The notes beneath the pieces are model-generated. The model did no database searches, was not told the DNA's origin, and saw only the letters and a list, made by a program, of their open reading frames with translations. Below, in pieces: positions 1 to 12,135 of a DNA stretch of 64,000 bases. Source of the stretch: Udeniomyces pyricola (Eukaryota; Basidiomycota; Tremellomycetes; Cystofilobasidiales; Mrakiaceae); contig BCIK01000007.1 of NCBI GenBank assembly GCA_039545295.1, positions 875,835 to 939,834 on the forward strand. Reading direction: 5' to 3'. Position 1 is the first letter of the stretch. Each line of letters begins with the position of its first letter. Made by a program: the position numbers and the translations under genes.

Positions 1-915
1 CATCCTGTTTCTCTCAGCAAAATGCATCACGGACTTTGAAATCCTCTCGACTGATGACTCACTGGATTGTTTACATCTTTGTTGTCGCACTGGAAAACGA
101 TAGGTTGTGGAAATCGATCCTACGTTTGCACCTCACGTCTGGTCTCGACCTATTTCGGTCATGCTCACTTCATTTGAGCTTTACGTCGTCGTCGCCGAGA
201 ACGCAAGGTACTTCCGAACGGATATTCGGCTTGCAATCCAGGTTGCCGAGGTACGTCTTTATCTTCGTGTTTCGTAGGAAGTTTTTGCTTATCTCTTTTA
301 TCGGTCCATCTCTCGGTCCATCTAGATATCGATGAATGTCATCTTGGAAACAATGCGAAATCGATACCCTAACCCTCGTTGGTCATTGGCTTCTGTCTCA
401 TCATGTCTCTGCATCACCCTTGCTCTGTCCTCTTCTTCCTTCCCTATCTGTTCGTACCCGTAGGAGATGTCTAAGATTCTCGATCGACAAGTCGGCCGAC
501 CATTCAAGCCGCCCGTCCACGTCCTTATCCTCCCCTCTCGAGTGCCTGTAGATCTCGCCGTCTATTGGCGTTCACTCGACGTTGAGAACACTGTTGTGAG
601 TGGTCTGATGGTTTTCATTGTTGGGTCCGGTTGTCTTGTTCCTCGAGAAGAGTCCCACGCATCTGACATTTCGTATCCTTTTCTCCCTCTGATAATTTCC
701 TCTCCTTACCGCTTTGCTTGCATCCATAACCTCCATTTGCAATCCGGCATCGACAGAATGGCTTCCTCCCCCACGATCACCTCAACCTGCTCTCCCTCAC
801 CGACGCCAAAGCGGACCTGGCCCGAACGGCTTGGCCCAGAGCTCAGTTGGAGCAAGATAAATTCTTCTTGCCGCTCGGGTGGCATTTTAGCGACCTCGCG
901 GGCGACGATCATTGA
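1..915 (+). CDS. 3' part of an unrecognised protein gene, cut by the window edge
   Basis: At least three coding stretches join in frame. The first ends near 231 and reads ELYVVVAENARYF then RTDIRLAIQVAE before a GTACGT donor. The second, 462-595, begins GAG ATG TCT after a TAG acceptor and reads EMSKILDRQVGRPFKPPVHV and onward to a GTGAGT donor. The last starts at 759 after a CAG acceptor (NGFLPHDHLNLLSLTDAKAD...) and stops with TGA at 913-915, ending FLPLGWHFSDLAGDDH. The smooth residue composition across three joins supports real coding. The 5' part lies outside the window or in the first 180 bases, where I could not settle the exon edges. I do not recognise the family and assign no function. 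Confidence 0.6.
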
Positions 916-1224
916 ACGACGACCTGCAAGGATTTGAGCTCCTCCTGATCGGAATACGATGGATTCAACGACTTTCTCCGTCGTCTCTCTTGCTGATTGG
1001 TTCCCGTGCCCTTTCCATTCTTTTTTTTTTCTTCTTTTTCTGTTTGGCCTGATTCGATCGTCCACTTTCCTGTTCTAATTCAGTGACCCTCGTTTTTTTC
1101 TCAGACTTCTTGTCTCTTTTTTTTCTCACCTTTTCTTTGCTTGGACGTATATACCTTCTCACTCGCTCTCTCTGTCCTTCTGCGACTGGATGTTCAGACC
1201 CCTGTTTCTTTCTCTTTGTTTCGT

Positions 1225-1260
<36 letters not shown>

Positions 1261-1881
1261 GTTCTCTGCTAAGTTCCGTCCCTTCCGTTAAACGCTTCAG
1301 GCTACTCGCTAGGCTGAACCGCTTGAGCATGTGGTATATATATATATCTTGAACGAGCTACGTAAGCTAGCTGGGAAAGCAAAGAAGGACGAAGAAGAGG
1401 AAAGAGGGGGTATTGTAATGTATAAAGAGAGAAAAGCGGGAAGAAGCATGATGAGGACATAGTTTGTCTCATGAGCTTGGGATGGAGAAAAGATCCAAAG
1501 GACGAAGCGTGCATAAATGACGAGAGAAAAGAAGGAGGAGGAGGGAAGGGGAACGAGAGGGAGACTTGGATGGAAGTTGGACTGATGCAAGTAGGAAAGG
1601 AACAGAGAAAAGAAGAGAAAGACGAAAAGGAGCTGCAAGGCGAGGCAAAAAATGGAGAAGAGAAAGAAAAGGGGGAAGGGTAGCAAGCTTGAAGAAATCA
1701 AGGTAAGCCGTTCGGATGAGCACAGAGGCCGTTTGGGGAACAGTTGTGAGAAGGTAATCAGAGTGTGACAGAAAAAGTATACGCCGAGAAAAAGTACGTT
1801 GAAGTAAAAATACGCAGTAAGGAGTTGAAGTGGAGAAGGAGGAAGGGGAGGGAGGAGGGGGGGGGGGGGGAAAGGATAGAT
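916..1881. other. Non-coding stretch with long homopolymers
   Basis: This lies between the end of the left-edge gene and the 3' end of the next gene on the other strand, so it should hold the two convergent 3' ends. It contains T-rich DNA, a run of about 34 T, a short TA repeat near 1336 and a G run near 1860. Open frames here are low-complexity (poly-K, poly-F, poly-S) and I reject them as genes. Confidence 0.6.
1226..1259. repeat. Poly-T tract of about 34 nt
   Basis: An uninterrupted T run directly visible in the sequence, within a T-rich 3' flank between two converging genes. Its exact length may be affected by sequencing error. Confidence 0.9.
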
Positions 1882-4716
1882 TTAACCTCCAAAAAGCCTT
1901 TTGAACCACCCACAGAACCGTTGCCACCACCCGCCTCTCCACCCTGGCTGTCGCTTAGCTTCCCCAACCCAAAGCCGACCAGTCCCGCCCCACTCTCGAC
2001 CCTCAATGACGCCTTTTCCCTTTCGTTCGCCCTGAGGTCCCAGGACGCCCTCTTCGAGCGCTCGCTCGCGACCCGAGCCGTCCCGATGGACACCGAGGTA
2101 CGGGAACCGAACCGTCTTGGAGCTTCGCGTGGTAACCGTCGAAGATGTGGTGGAATTCGACGACGGAGGAGGAGGTGAGCGGATATGCTTGGGAAAGATG
2201 GAGAGGAGACCGTTGAGTTCAGGGTTGGAGAGATGTGTTGGTAGTAACCAGGTCCGCCATCGAGGAAGCAGAGCGGCGTCTTCTCCTTCGATATCACTTC
2301 CTTCGTCCTCGTCAGATGACCCCTCAGTGATGGGGTTCGATCGATTTGTCATGGTCGGTGACAGAGGCGAGACATCGTCTTCCTCTTCCGAATCGACAAT
2401 CACGTTCTCCGAGACCCCCTCTGAACCAGGCGCGTAACGCATTTGCTTCTTTCGTGGCGAAACCATAGTTGAGGTCGATGCGCCAGTGGTTCCAACCGAG
2501 GACGACGAGGTTCTTCCACCCCCTCCTGTCGAGGAACTATCCATCTTTGGCAGAAGCAGAAAATCCTCGCCGATAGGCGTGACGGGGTCACCCATGCGGG
2601 AGCTCTCGGCGGAACTGGCATGACTGGCAGACCGTGTGGACAAAGTATTGGCGTTAGCTGGATTCGGGCCAAGCGTCAACTGACGCTGGCTTGGACTAGA
2701 TGGCTGATGGGCATAGCGGGAGACAGGAGGTGGAGGTGCGGGTCCTCGTTTCGAGAGAGAAGGAGTAGTCGTCGAAGGTGGCAGCGGGGGCGGTGGAGGG
2801 AGACGAGAAGATGTTGCTGATACTCTCGTCGCGTGCGGGTCGGAAAACGGATCGGAAGAGGCTCGACGGCGAGAAGAGGAGAGCAAGTCGGTTTGGGACG
2901 AAGATGAAGAAGATGAGTGAAGTGGGGGTGGAGGTGGAGCTTTATCCCGACGAGAAGGAAGTCCACCATTCCTGACCGATCCACTCGCCCCCTGCTCATG
3001 AATAAACAACGGGTCGTGGGCCTGGACGTCTGCCTCATCTAAGCTGGGACAAAGCTCTTCAAGCTCAGTGTGTCGATGAAGAGGAGTTGAAGAGAGGGAA
3101 CGTGAGGCTTGTCGAGAATAAGTCCTTGCAATGTTGGGCGGACGAAAGGACGAGGTGAATGACGTCTGACGCGATTTGGAAGGTCCAACCCGGGAACGCG
3201 GACGAGGTTTCGGACGGGGGATATCCTCAAACCCAAGTACCTGTAGATCGTGTTGACGAACATCAACCAAAATGAATGAATGTATGATGATGATCAGGAC
3301 ACCGGCCAGAGAGTCCCAAAGATCAGACAGTGGGAAACATCAGAGAAAGACGGACCCCTTTCACGACGGCCACCGCTTCAATCATAAAGTCTTTGCCACC
3401 GGCTTCCATCCATACAGCTGAGCGAAGAAGGGCAAAACCAAATAGATGTGTTCAGTTTAACATATACTAAGAAAGGAAGCACAACGCCGTGGCTCTGCCA
3501 GTCGCCCCTAACCACCCCCCGTCCACCCTCCCTTGTCCGACTTCCCGCTTCCGAGCTTTCCTCGCCCCGGCCGCAGCACCGAGCCAAGCCCTCCGCGGCT
3601 CAAGGATACAGATCGCCATCCAAACTCACCATCATCCAATTCCCATTCGATCCGGTTATCACCAGCTCCACCTTTGTTGTCTTCGCCAGTCTGCAGCCTG
3701 AGCGCGGTGTACAAGCTGACAAAGAAGGGCTTCGGTCCAACGTTGTTCTTGCCGGCATGTGTGGCCAAAAATGCTTTAAGTCGGTCCCTTCGCTCCTTCT
3801 TGGCACCAGTCCCATTTGTACCAGCTCCTCTGTTCCGGATCTGTAAGCCCTCTCCCGAGCGAGTTCCTCTGACGAGTGCTTCGAACTCGTTCCTCCTCGT
3901 TGCCTCTTGATTGCGATGGAAGCCCGCCCGAACACTCGCTTGAACCCGGGTGAAGGAGGCCCGATGTGAGGGCGGGAGAGATGCAAGCGTCTGCTCGATG
4001 AGATAGGCCGCCTGGGTATCTTGAAAGTAAAGGTAACGATGGCACAGATCGGCGAACGCGTGGATATCAGCGGGGGAAGGCGACGAGGGGTTTTGGGGTG
4101 CTTTAGAATGAACGGAGAAGCTGTTGCCACCTGGCGTCGGCGAGCGAAGGGGTATGACAGGTGGAGGTGTGCGTGTAGAAGAGGCATAAGCATTGTTAGA
4201 AGTCGAAGTGCCGTATCGAGGCCTGGGATGATGCAAAGGAGACGTGGTAGCGACGTTGGGGGTGGTGCTCTGGGTTGAGGATGAGGGTATCGAGGTGCGG
4301 TGCTGATGGATGCTGGATGGTGGAGGACTGGTAGATTGGTATGTCGGATCAGTTGAACTAAAGAGATGCGAGTCATGGCGATTGTATGGATTGGATTGTT
4401 GAGACTGATTGAGGAGGTTATTGGTATGATGTTGCTGCTGCTGCTGTTGCTGATATTGGCGAGAGATGGAAGGCGACATGACTCTGTTGAGCCCACCAGC
4501 CGTGCCTGGACCCCTACCCGGACCAGCCCCTCCTGGCTGACCAGCTGCTGAGGAGGAATGTGAGGATTGACCAATGTTTGGAGGAAGGTCGTACTGGAAC
4601 GTCGCTGGTGACTTTGCATAAGGGCCTATCGCCGAGCTCGGCCCAAAGGACACGCCGCCGGCGAGTCCGTTGCTCTGGCCCGGCCGGTGACCGTAGGGTG
4701 GGTACGGCGTCGACAT
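1882..4716 (-). CDS. Conserved fungal protein of unknown function, three exons, about 835 aa
   Basis: Exons 4716-3630, 3417-3356 and 3240-1882 sum to 2508 nt, an exact number of codons. Residues 1-200 are low-complexity (Gln, Ser, Pro). A structured domain follows, from about residue 212 (SPADIHAFADLCHRYLYF), through ASLPPSHRASFTR and KPFFVSLYTALRLQT, to a segment that continues across both introns: RIEWELDD, then AVWMEAGGKDFMIEAVAVVKG on the 62-nt exon, then VLGFEDIPRP. The C-terminal half is disordered, with Ser/Pro stretches and an acidic run (SEEEDDVSPL), and ends in a Trp-rich basic tail (GWWQRFCGWFKRLFGG). The domain looks like one found in uncharacterised fungal proteins, but I cannot name it. 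The donor of intron 2 is GTCCGT. Start is the first ATG of the long frame; no function is assigned. Confidence 0.75.
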
Positions 4717-5265
4717 TGGCGAGAGGACGATGATGAAGGACTACCGAGCTAGACGATAAGGGACCGGGAAGGTAGACAGGGGTAGAAGAATGGAAGGGGG
4801 AGGAGGAAGTATTGGCGTGAGAACGGATGAGGAGTGGAGTATATGTGGGCGGTGTTGGTCAACGGGAAGGGGAAGGCAGGGCTGCAGAGGGGCTCGGTCG
4901 AGGTTGGTCCAGGCTTTTTGCAAAGAACGGACGCTCATCATATTGACACCCATCATCCCCCGCGGCCATTCAACATGTTGAGAGTCATTCATTCAGTTCG
5001 GTTCATCACATTACATCGTTACAACGTGGCAAATATGCATCATCAGATCGTTAACCATGGACAAAAAAAAAAGAGAGATGACAAAAGCAAATACGAGATC
5101 GTCGCCATTTGTATTGAGGCATAAGGCCCTAGGGAACACACGAAAAGAGGTTACGTCTAAAGGGACCCTGCTTGACCAATTGAGTCACCTACGGTGTTGG
5201 ACAGGGCGAGAGAAATTAAATTAACGAGGAAGATAAGACAGTGATGACCGGCTGATTAAAAATCA
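4717..5265. other. Promoter of the 835-aa gene and 3' flank of the BRCT-SANT gene
   Basis: I see no gene here. The stretch lies upstream of the start at 4716 and downstream of the stop at 5266, both on the minus strand. Small open frames are not supported by splice sites or composition. Confidence 0.6.
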
Positions 5266-8200
5266 TCACAGCTGTTCCGAGGCAACGGGAGTCACCCGGG
5301 CGACCGGGATTGGAGAAGCTACCGAGACTGCAGGAGCTACCGGGGCTGCAGGAGATACCGGGGCTGCAGGAGATACCGAGACTACAGGAGCTGCCGGTTC
5401 CGATGAGTCATGAGCGTGCGGAGCATCAGGAATGGCGATGCCATCAGGGCTAGGCACAGTTGTAGATTCCGATATCGAACTGGGCACGGCTGGCACCTCC
5501 TGCTGACTTTGCTTTTGAATTTCTATCTGATTCGGTGGCTGAAAAAGCGTACATGGGGAATCGGTGTCGTTAATTTACGTGATCAACTGAAAGGTTGACG
5601 AAAAGACCACATCAGTACTCACCTGCTGCTGGTCCAACGACTGAACCCCCTCCATCGTCGCCGGCGCGGGCTCCGGTTCAACACTTTGCTTCGGCTCAAC
5701 ATCCTGATGTCAAGGGATAAAGCATCAAGTCAGCATCAAATCTCGGAAAACTTCCTGGGAACTATACATGCCGACAGACACAACGTACCTCGCTCCCTTC
5801 GACTCTTGCTCGCTTATCCGATGGTTCAGGTTCGGCGGATCCCTCAGGCCGACGGCGCTTGGTATACCGAGTGGAGCGTAAGCTTGGGCCAGGAGTATCA
5901 TCGTTGTCTGTCATTGCAGTACCATCACGAGGTCAGTCGATATCTATCAAACGCCAGTCAAAACCATGTCAAAGGAAGAAGCCGTGAAAAGGACACTCAC
6001 CTTCATCTTCGTCCTCGTCTTCATCCTCATCATCTTCCTCTTCCTCCTCCTCTTCCTCGTCTGCACTATCATGGGGACCTTCCCCTTCTTGCTCTTCAAG
6101 TCTCGGAACACCCTTCGCCAGAAGAGCTCGATATTGCATCTTGACGCCGGGTGCACTACGAGTTGGGTACTGTATATAACCAGAAAGAGATCAGCCAATC
6201 AGCCTACCTTTACGATTGAAACCCAACGTCATGTCAAAGCATCATAAGGTCCAGATCGCCAGATACACACCTGAGGATGGAACAATTTGTATGCGTCCTT
6301 TGGTCTAGATGTGATAGCCATCGCTCTCCGGAGCGCTTCGAGTTCCTCAGGCGACCAAGGCGACGTGCTCATGAGCGCAAAGTCAGAACTCTTGACGACG
6401 CCTCGCTTGGTGAGTTCGCCTCGGTACCATGCTTCGTTGTTGACGAATTGTCCCTTGACACTGAGGACGCTTCGATGTGGAGTCTGGGACAATGATGGGC
6501 GGGAGCGAGGTAAGTATCGAACATCCGATGCACCAGAAGCAGACAGGTGCGCAGACTTACGGAGAGGTGAAACTTTCGGAACGCATTCATCAGCGTGCCA
6601 TTCTCCTCGGCCAGAATATCCAGCAATATGTTCTTTTCCTCTTGCGTCCAGAACTTGGGGTCAGGCTTGGTATCCGGACTCTGCAACTGATCGGCATCTT
6701 TGGTCCAGCCAACGTAGACGACGGCCGAGAGATCGGTGTTGCCCTTTTTGTACTCTTCGATGAGCGCATTCCAGGTGCGTCGTCGCCCGACGAGACCCGA
6801 GTTGTATTGGGCTTTGATAGCACTGAGAGATCGTTTAGGGTACTGTTCAACCATTCGACGTCATTCAATGCGGTAGACATTGTCAGATATCATTTTGAGA
6901 AGTAGACGAGTCGGGAAAGAGGAGGCGTACCAAGTCGTGAACCATCTGGAAAGCTGCTTCGGCTGTCTCTGATGTTGCCAATGCTTTGACGATAAAATCT
7001 CGCTCGGCTTTAGTCCAAGAGGATGGACGGGCAGGAACGCCTGGATCTGCCTTGGCCGTCACACCCGGTCGGCCAGTGGCCTTCTCTCGAGTCTTGAGCT
7101 GATCCTGGTACCACTCGAGACATGTCTCGTATTGCTCTCGCGCAGCTTTGGCGCTTCGATGAAGATGCTGTAGGGGTGGTTAGAGTGTGTGTGTGGAAAA
7201 GAAAACGAGTTTGAGGAACGGGCCTCACCGAGAGGATACACAGTCATGCGGGAGGCAGGATGACTGACCTTTGTGGCAAATTCCCGGAACGCCTTGGTGG
7301 GGGCCAGCGTACAGAGCAGATCGACCAAGTCGTCTTTCTCCTTCTTCGTCCATTCATCGTTTTCTGAGACATGTATGCATGCCAAGAAATATCAGTCCGC
7401 GAGCGGTATGCGAAGCCAGGATGCAGGGAGGTCGGGACTTACGGGAAAGAGCCACGCCCCGCTCGGTGAGCTGAGCTTCGTACCACTCCCGGTTTTTGCG
7501 GTATTGATGAGTAACCATGTTGAGACTTCTCTGATCCTCACACTACAGGGAAGAAGCGTAGAGTTGGACACTGCTCGAAATGACACACGAAGATGATGAC
7601 CTGGATGGGACGTACGGCTTCGGCAAAGGCACCAAAGGCCTTGGTAAGGGTTCCGCTGCCGATGAGAACCTCTACCAGTCGCGCCTTTTCCTCTTCTGGC
7701 CAACTACGGACACAAACGGGAGGGAAAAGCCAACCCAAAATTGCTGAAGGTTATTCTGTGGTCATGTGGCTGTCTGAACAAAGGAGCGTGCAGAGAGGGC
7801 ACAGGAAGAGCGACGGCGTACTCATTCTGCTCTTCCTCTTTAACTTCATCTTCTTTCAGATCCTCAACAATCTCGGGAACTGGAGTTGGGACATCGATAG
7901 TCTGGGATGGTTGCGTGGTCGGGGAGGTTTGAATTGGATGCAAGCCCTCTGGTACAGAGTCGTGCGGCTGAATGAGAAGCATATGGTCAGCTCGCTGCGC
8001 CAAGCCTGTTGTGGTTCACCACTCGCAGTATCGATCTGAAGCGCGTTTGACCTAGACAATTGACGTACTAGTACTTCGTGCTTGTAAACCACTGGGTAGG
8101 GTGACACGTAGGTAGTTGTTGCACTCAGTGGGTCGAAGAACGGCAGGACGCTAGCGAAAGGGTTGCTTTGAAGCTCTAGCGGAGGCTCGTAAGACGATCT

Positions 8201-8834
8201 GAATCAAGCCGATGACAAGGACCGAGATAGCGAAAGGGTCAGATGGAAGGTGAGTTAGAGTCCTCGGGTGAAGTCCTCTACGTGAAGACGCGTGCAGACA
8301 ACTCGACGCGTACCTCGAGTCGACCCTGAAACCCGCCCAGTCGTCTTGAGACCCCAGAAACCGTCTGGCCTCCGCACACGCTCTCAACCATTCCACATCC
8401 AGGATAGTGAGGTTCCAAATCTGCTGAATCTGCGAGTAGTCAGACGTCGATGACTGATGGGCGACCGGGAAAGACATGTGGATGGAAATTCCAAGGAGTC
8501 GCATCAGTCCTGTGAACCGCGGGAATTCAAGCGTGTCGAGAGGAAAACGGTGATCGAGGACGTACGTCGACAAGCCAGACTTGGGCTTCCTCCGGTGCGA
8601 CAGAGATAATTTTGAATTGGTTCTAGATGAGATCGAGAGCGAGGTGCGTGTGGAAGATCAAGCCCGGATGCTAATGCGTGTCAGATGTGTATGCGCCGGA
8701 AAGGGACGATCTTTGGTAAGACCACGAAGCTTTCTGATTGAGCGCATGCCACGTACGACCAGAGACGTCCATTGGATCAACACATCTGGAGGGATATAGA
8801 ATTTGATATCCTGGAAATGTTGACGCGACGACAT
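5266..8834 (-). CDS. BRCT domain plus five SANT/Myb-like modules (Rap1-like candidate)
   Basis: More than ten exons are needed. Exon 1 starts at 8834 (MSSRQHFQDIKFYIPPDV). The next two supply QFKIISVAPEEAQVWLVD and IWNLTILDVEWLRACAEARR, giving a divergent BRCT fold with the Trp of the last helix. An acidic linker (EDLKEDEVKEEEQ) leads to five modules, each made of a W-x-x-E-E-type helix, an AF..F or AY..F helix, then a [Y/H]P.RS....QY helix. They run roughly 7703-7450, 7375-7085, 7025-6750, 6665-6420 and 6365-6105. An acidic run, a basic KRRRP patch and a Pro/Ala/Val repeat tail follow, with a stop at 5266. BRCT plus Myb is the layout of the telomere and silencing protein Rap1, but no RCT domain is visible and five modules is unusual. 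An in-frame upstream ATG at 8978 is possible. Telomere function is inference. Confidence 0.65.
5290..5400 (-). repeat. Imperfect coding repeat, Pro-Ala-Ala-Pro-Val type
   Basis: Near-identical units of the kind gcaggagctaccggggct recur in tandem. Read on the minus strand they encode AAPVSPAAPVAPAVSVAS close to the C terminus of the BRCT-SANT protein. The tail is probably disordered and likely to vary in length between strains. Confidence 0.75.
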
Positions 8835-9675
8835 CGCAGATGGGTCGTGCGGACGGATAGAGAAGGAGAAGAAACGGATGGCGTGGTTGGACGTGGTTCG
8901 CGACGGAGGAGAGGCCGACGATAGTCGCACGATGAGACAAGCTTGGGCGCTTTCTTGGGCGTGCGCTTGGTCGATCATGATGCTGCATCATACAGCCGCA
9001 TACCGTTGGCCGGTTTCCATGACCACGCACGCCCATGCTTGTCGGTCTCGTGCCTGGCAAAAGATGGTTTTTCCACTGGTGTCCAATCCCCTTGAACCAT
9101 GTAAAAAGGGGTCCGAACGAATCCTCCGTGACCAAGACTGTACCAATGAAAAATCACGCGCAAGATGAACAGACCCGGAAAAAAAAGGCAATATAATCTA
9201 TGCACCCTTCAAATTCACTGATTGTCACATGTTATCTCGTCGGAAAAAGTCTCACCGGTCTAGGCATGGAAAACCAAGCCAAAATGTTGCAGTCATGAAA
9301 GAAGAACAGGGTGGCTTCATCATTTAGAAGAGCAAGGAATTATAAACCTGAGCTAGGACAAGTGCACAATGATATTTGCAGACGGTGAAAGTCATGATTG
9401 GGTTGAGAACGTAGACGCGAAAGATTTGGGATACCTATGTAAGGAGAATTGGTATGAGCAGAGCATGCGGGATGGGTGTCACGATCAACCCAAGAGAAGA
9501 AGAGAAGAAGAAGACGCAACACGAATAGAACAAAAAGGGATCTATAGTCCCGAAATATATTGCGAGGACCGACATACTGACCCGTAAATCGTTTACAAGT
9601 CACCATTGACGTACACCACGGCCGGTGCTCAGCCGATGATCTCTGAACTCTCCAAGCTACCCCTCTCTAATCAAC
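8835..9675. other. Promoter of the BRCT-SANT gene and 3' flank of the Ser-rich gene
   Basis: I find no convincing gene. Open frames of 60-150 codons exist on both strands but lack conserved residues. The frame of the BRCT-SANT gene stays open upstream to 8978, so its true start could be up to 144 nt earlier. Confidence 0.5.
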
Positions 9676-11506
9676 TCAAACCCAAGTTTTCAAGATCAAC
9701 CCTGGCTCGACTATCGACATCTTTCTCGTCGTCCTCGTCGTCGGCCTACATACTGATTTCTCCTCCTTCGATGGCAGATCCTGAAAGGCCTTTCCACGAC
9801 ATTGGCCTCGAGCTCGATTCGTTCGGAATTCCCCCTCATGCGCTTGGTTGATGGGAAGCTCAAATCCAAGCCCGATCCCAGTCGGAGGATTCCAAGTCGA
9901 ATTGAGGGTGGGGTTCGAGGTCGAGGTGAATTCGGGTTGAATGGGCGAGTGAAATGGGAAGTCGGGTGGGGTCGAAGGGAGAGGCGGTGTTGCAATGAAG
10001 TTGTTGGATAGGGAGAGGTTGGGAGATGAAGCAAGAGAAGGAATGTAAGGCGAGCTATAAATCGGTGATGTCGATGATGAAGTTGAAAGATCTGGCGAGG
10101 TGACGAAAGAAGGTGTCGGATCGGGTCGATTTTGCTGCATTATTCGCTGTTGTTGTTGTTGTTGTTGATGATGATGTTCGAGCGACATGGACCCAGACAT
10201 AGGTAAAGAGCTCAACTGGTCAGCTCTGACGTTCCCGCCTGAGAATGGCCTGGAGAAATTGGGCGTTATAGGGGTTGCGAGGCTTGAGGCTTCGTTGAAC
10301 AGCTGAAACGTCGAGACCGAGATAGATCGGGGAAGGTGGCGAGGAACGGGCCGGTCCTGCCCGATGAAAGGCGATGGATGATTGCCAGGGGAAACGAACA
10401 CGAATGAGTCGGAGAGGGATGCCTGTGATATTGTGGTGCTAAGTGAAGAGGAAACCGTGAGAAGTGAAGGCGACGAGGTAGGAAGGCTGGTCTGAACCGG
10501 TGAAGAGTACTTCGGGAAGCCAGATGATGCTGGTCCAGTGCTCGACACTGGGCGGTTTGCGATCTGGAAAGAGAATGGTTCAACTCCTTCTGGAATGGAT
10601 GGAGCCGAGCGAGGATGCATGAATGCTTCAGGATGATCGAAAGGCGATCCAAACCCCGTGGACGAAGTGGCCGGTACGGACATGGTCAAGGATGTGTCCG
10701 CCATCGCTGAGGGAGAAACCTTCCGGGGCGTTGGCTGGACAAGATTTAGTGAGGGTGGGGGAGCAGCTCGCCGACGCAAGGAGGATGAAAGCGAAATATG
10801 TTGACGAAAAGGGAGGGCCTGGGTAGGAAAAGTTTGGATATCGAGGGAAGGGGCACGGTCCATAGCGCCAATCGTGGCTAGTTCTTGGTACGCAATAGGG
10901 GCGAGTTTGGGAACGGTGACAAGCTCGTAACCAGACAGCGGAGAGGACGTGCGAGGTGACGTGGAAGCTGTGTCCGAAGACGATACGTTCGAGGAGAAAG
11001 GAATGACAGAGCCAACACGGTTGTCCAAAGAGGTTTTGGATTTCTCCATCGCCATCTAGTTAATCAGAAGTAAGCCTAACGTATCAGCTTAGTCCCATGG
11101 GTCACCTGAGTACGAATCGAGAAATGTGCCCACGTACGTCGGCGCTACCTTCCGTTCTCGACACAGGAAGCAGTGACCGCCTAACCGTGGTCCACAACTT
11201 TCGCACTGTCTTTCTCCGACCAATCAAACCGCCCGACGCCTTGGACTGTGCCGGGATTATGTCCTTGCCCTCGTTCGTTCCTGTAGGCGATGAGAAAGAG
11301 GAGAATCGCGAGCTTGAGGCAAAGGACACTTCGTAGGTGTCTTCGTGACCATCGTCTTCGTGCTCGTTATCAATCAACCAACAAGAGACAGGTGTAGTAG
11401 CTTGGATGGATTCATGGGAGAAGACCGTGGGGGACATGAGTGCGGAAAGAGTGATGGATGGGTCGTGATCGTCAAGAAGGAATTCAAGAGTCTTCGAGGG
11501 GTAGCT
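9676..11506 (-). CDS. Ser/Pro/Gln-rich protein of unknown function
   Basis: Two exons are clear. The upstream one begins at about 11506 after a CCAG acceptor (SYPSKTLEFLLDDHD) and runs through ALMSPTVF and VSCWLIDNEHEDDGHEDTYE to a GTACGT donor at about 11134. The second runs from 11055 (MAMEKSKTSLDNRVGS) to the stop at 9676. The acceptor at 11506 implies a further 5' exon that I could not place, so the true start is unknown; an ATG at 11437 is the first in frame. The protein is dominated by Ser, Pro and Thr, with a run of seven Gln after three His near 10160-10180. I see no enzyme motif or membrane segment. Low-complexity composition would suit a regulatory or scaffold protein, but that is a guess. 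Confidence 0.55.
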
Positions 11507-12135
11507 CTGGGTGTGTAGAGATCAGGCTAAGGATGCGGGTAGGGCAAACGAATCAATCAGGTACTAGGGAACCTGGAGAGGGCAGAGGATGAAGAGACAG
11601 GTGAGAATCGGTGCCTGGGTGAGCAGGGGAGAAGGAACATGTCCGTTAGACGATCAGGAGAGGAATCAACAGGCGAAGCGATCGACCAGATATTTGATTT
11701 ACGACGGAAACGACAGTAGGAAAAGCGATACGAGAGTAAGCGCTTATTAGTATCTAGAGTTCGGGTCAGGCACGATCGATGTAAAGGGTTGCGGTCCGTA
11801 TTGAAACGGTAAGCTATCACTCGTTGTCCGAAGCCGGTTTCGAAGGGTGTATCTCGAACGAAGCGAGAAAAGGAGCAACGCAGTCAGGAAAGATAAGGGT
11901 ATGTTAGGACAGAGGTCGAAAAGTGAGAAAAGAGGAAAAGGGGGGGGGGGGGGAAGAAGGGAAACACATAAAAAGGGGGAAAGGGATATTCAAACGAGAA
12001 GTTGATGCGATATGTACGAGCAAAGCAAGGAGGACGAGGTAAAACGAGGCGGGAACATTCAAAGCAAGCGGATAAGAATCTTGACACAAGCATCCAAAGG
12101 AAAACAAGATAGAAAAAATAAAGACAGAAATGATA
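11507..12135. other. Probable 5' region of the Ser-rich gene and 3' flank of tricalbin
   Basis: This should hold the missing 5' exon or exons and promoter of the Ser-rich gene. A G run of about 14 nt lies at 11941-11954 (C on the gene strand). A minus-strand open frame at 11820-11557 has no good donor and is not accepted as an exon. Confidence 0.45.

Noticed and set aside
965..1942. Several open frames of 100-157 codons on both strands
   Set aside because: They are poly-K, poly-F or Ser/Leu translations of homopolymer and purine/pyrimidine-rich DNA, with no splice structure or conserved residues.
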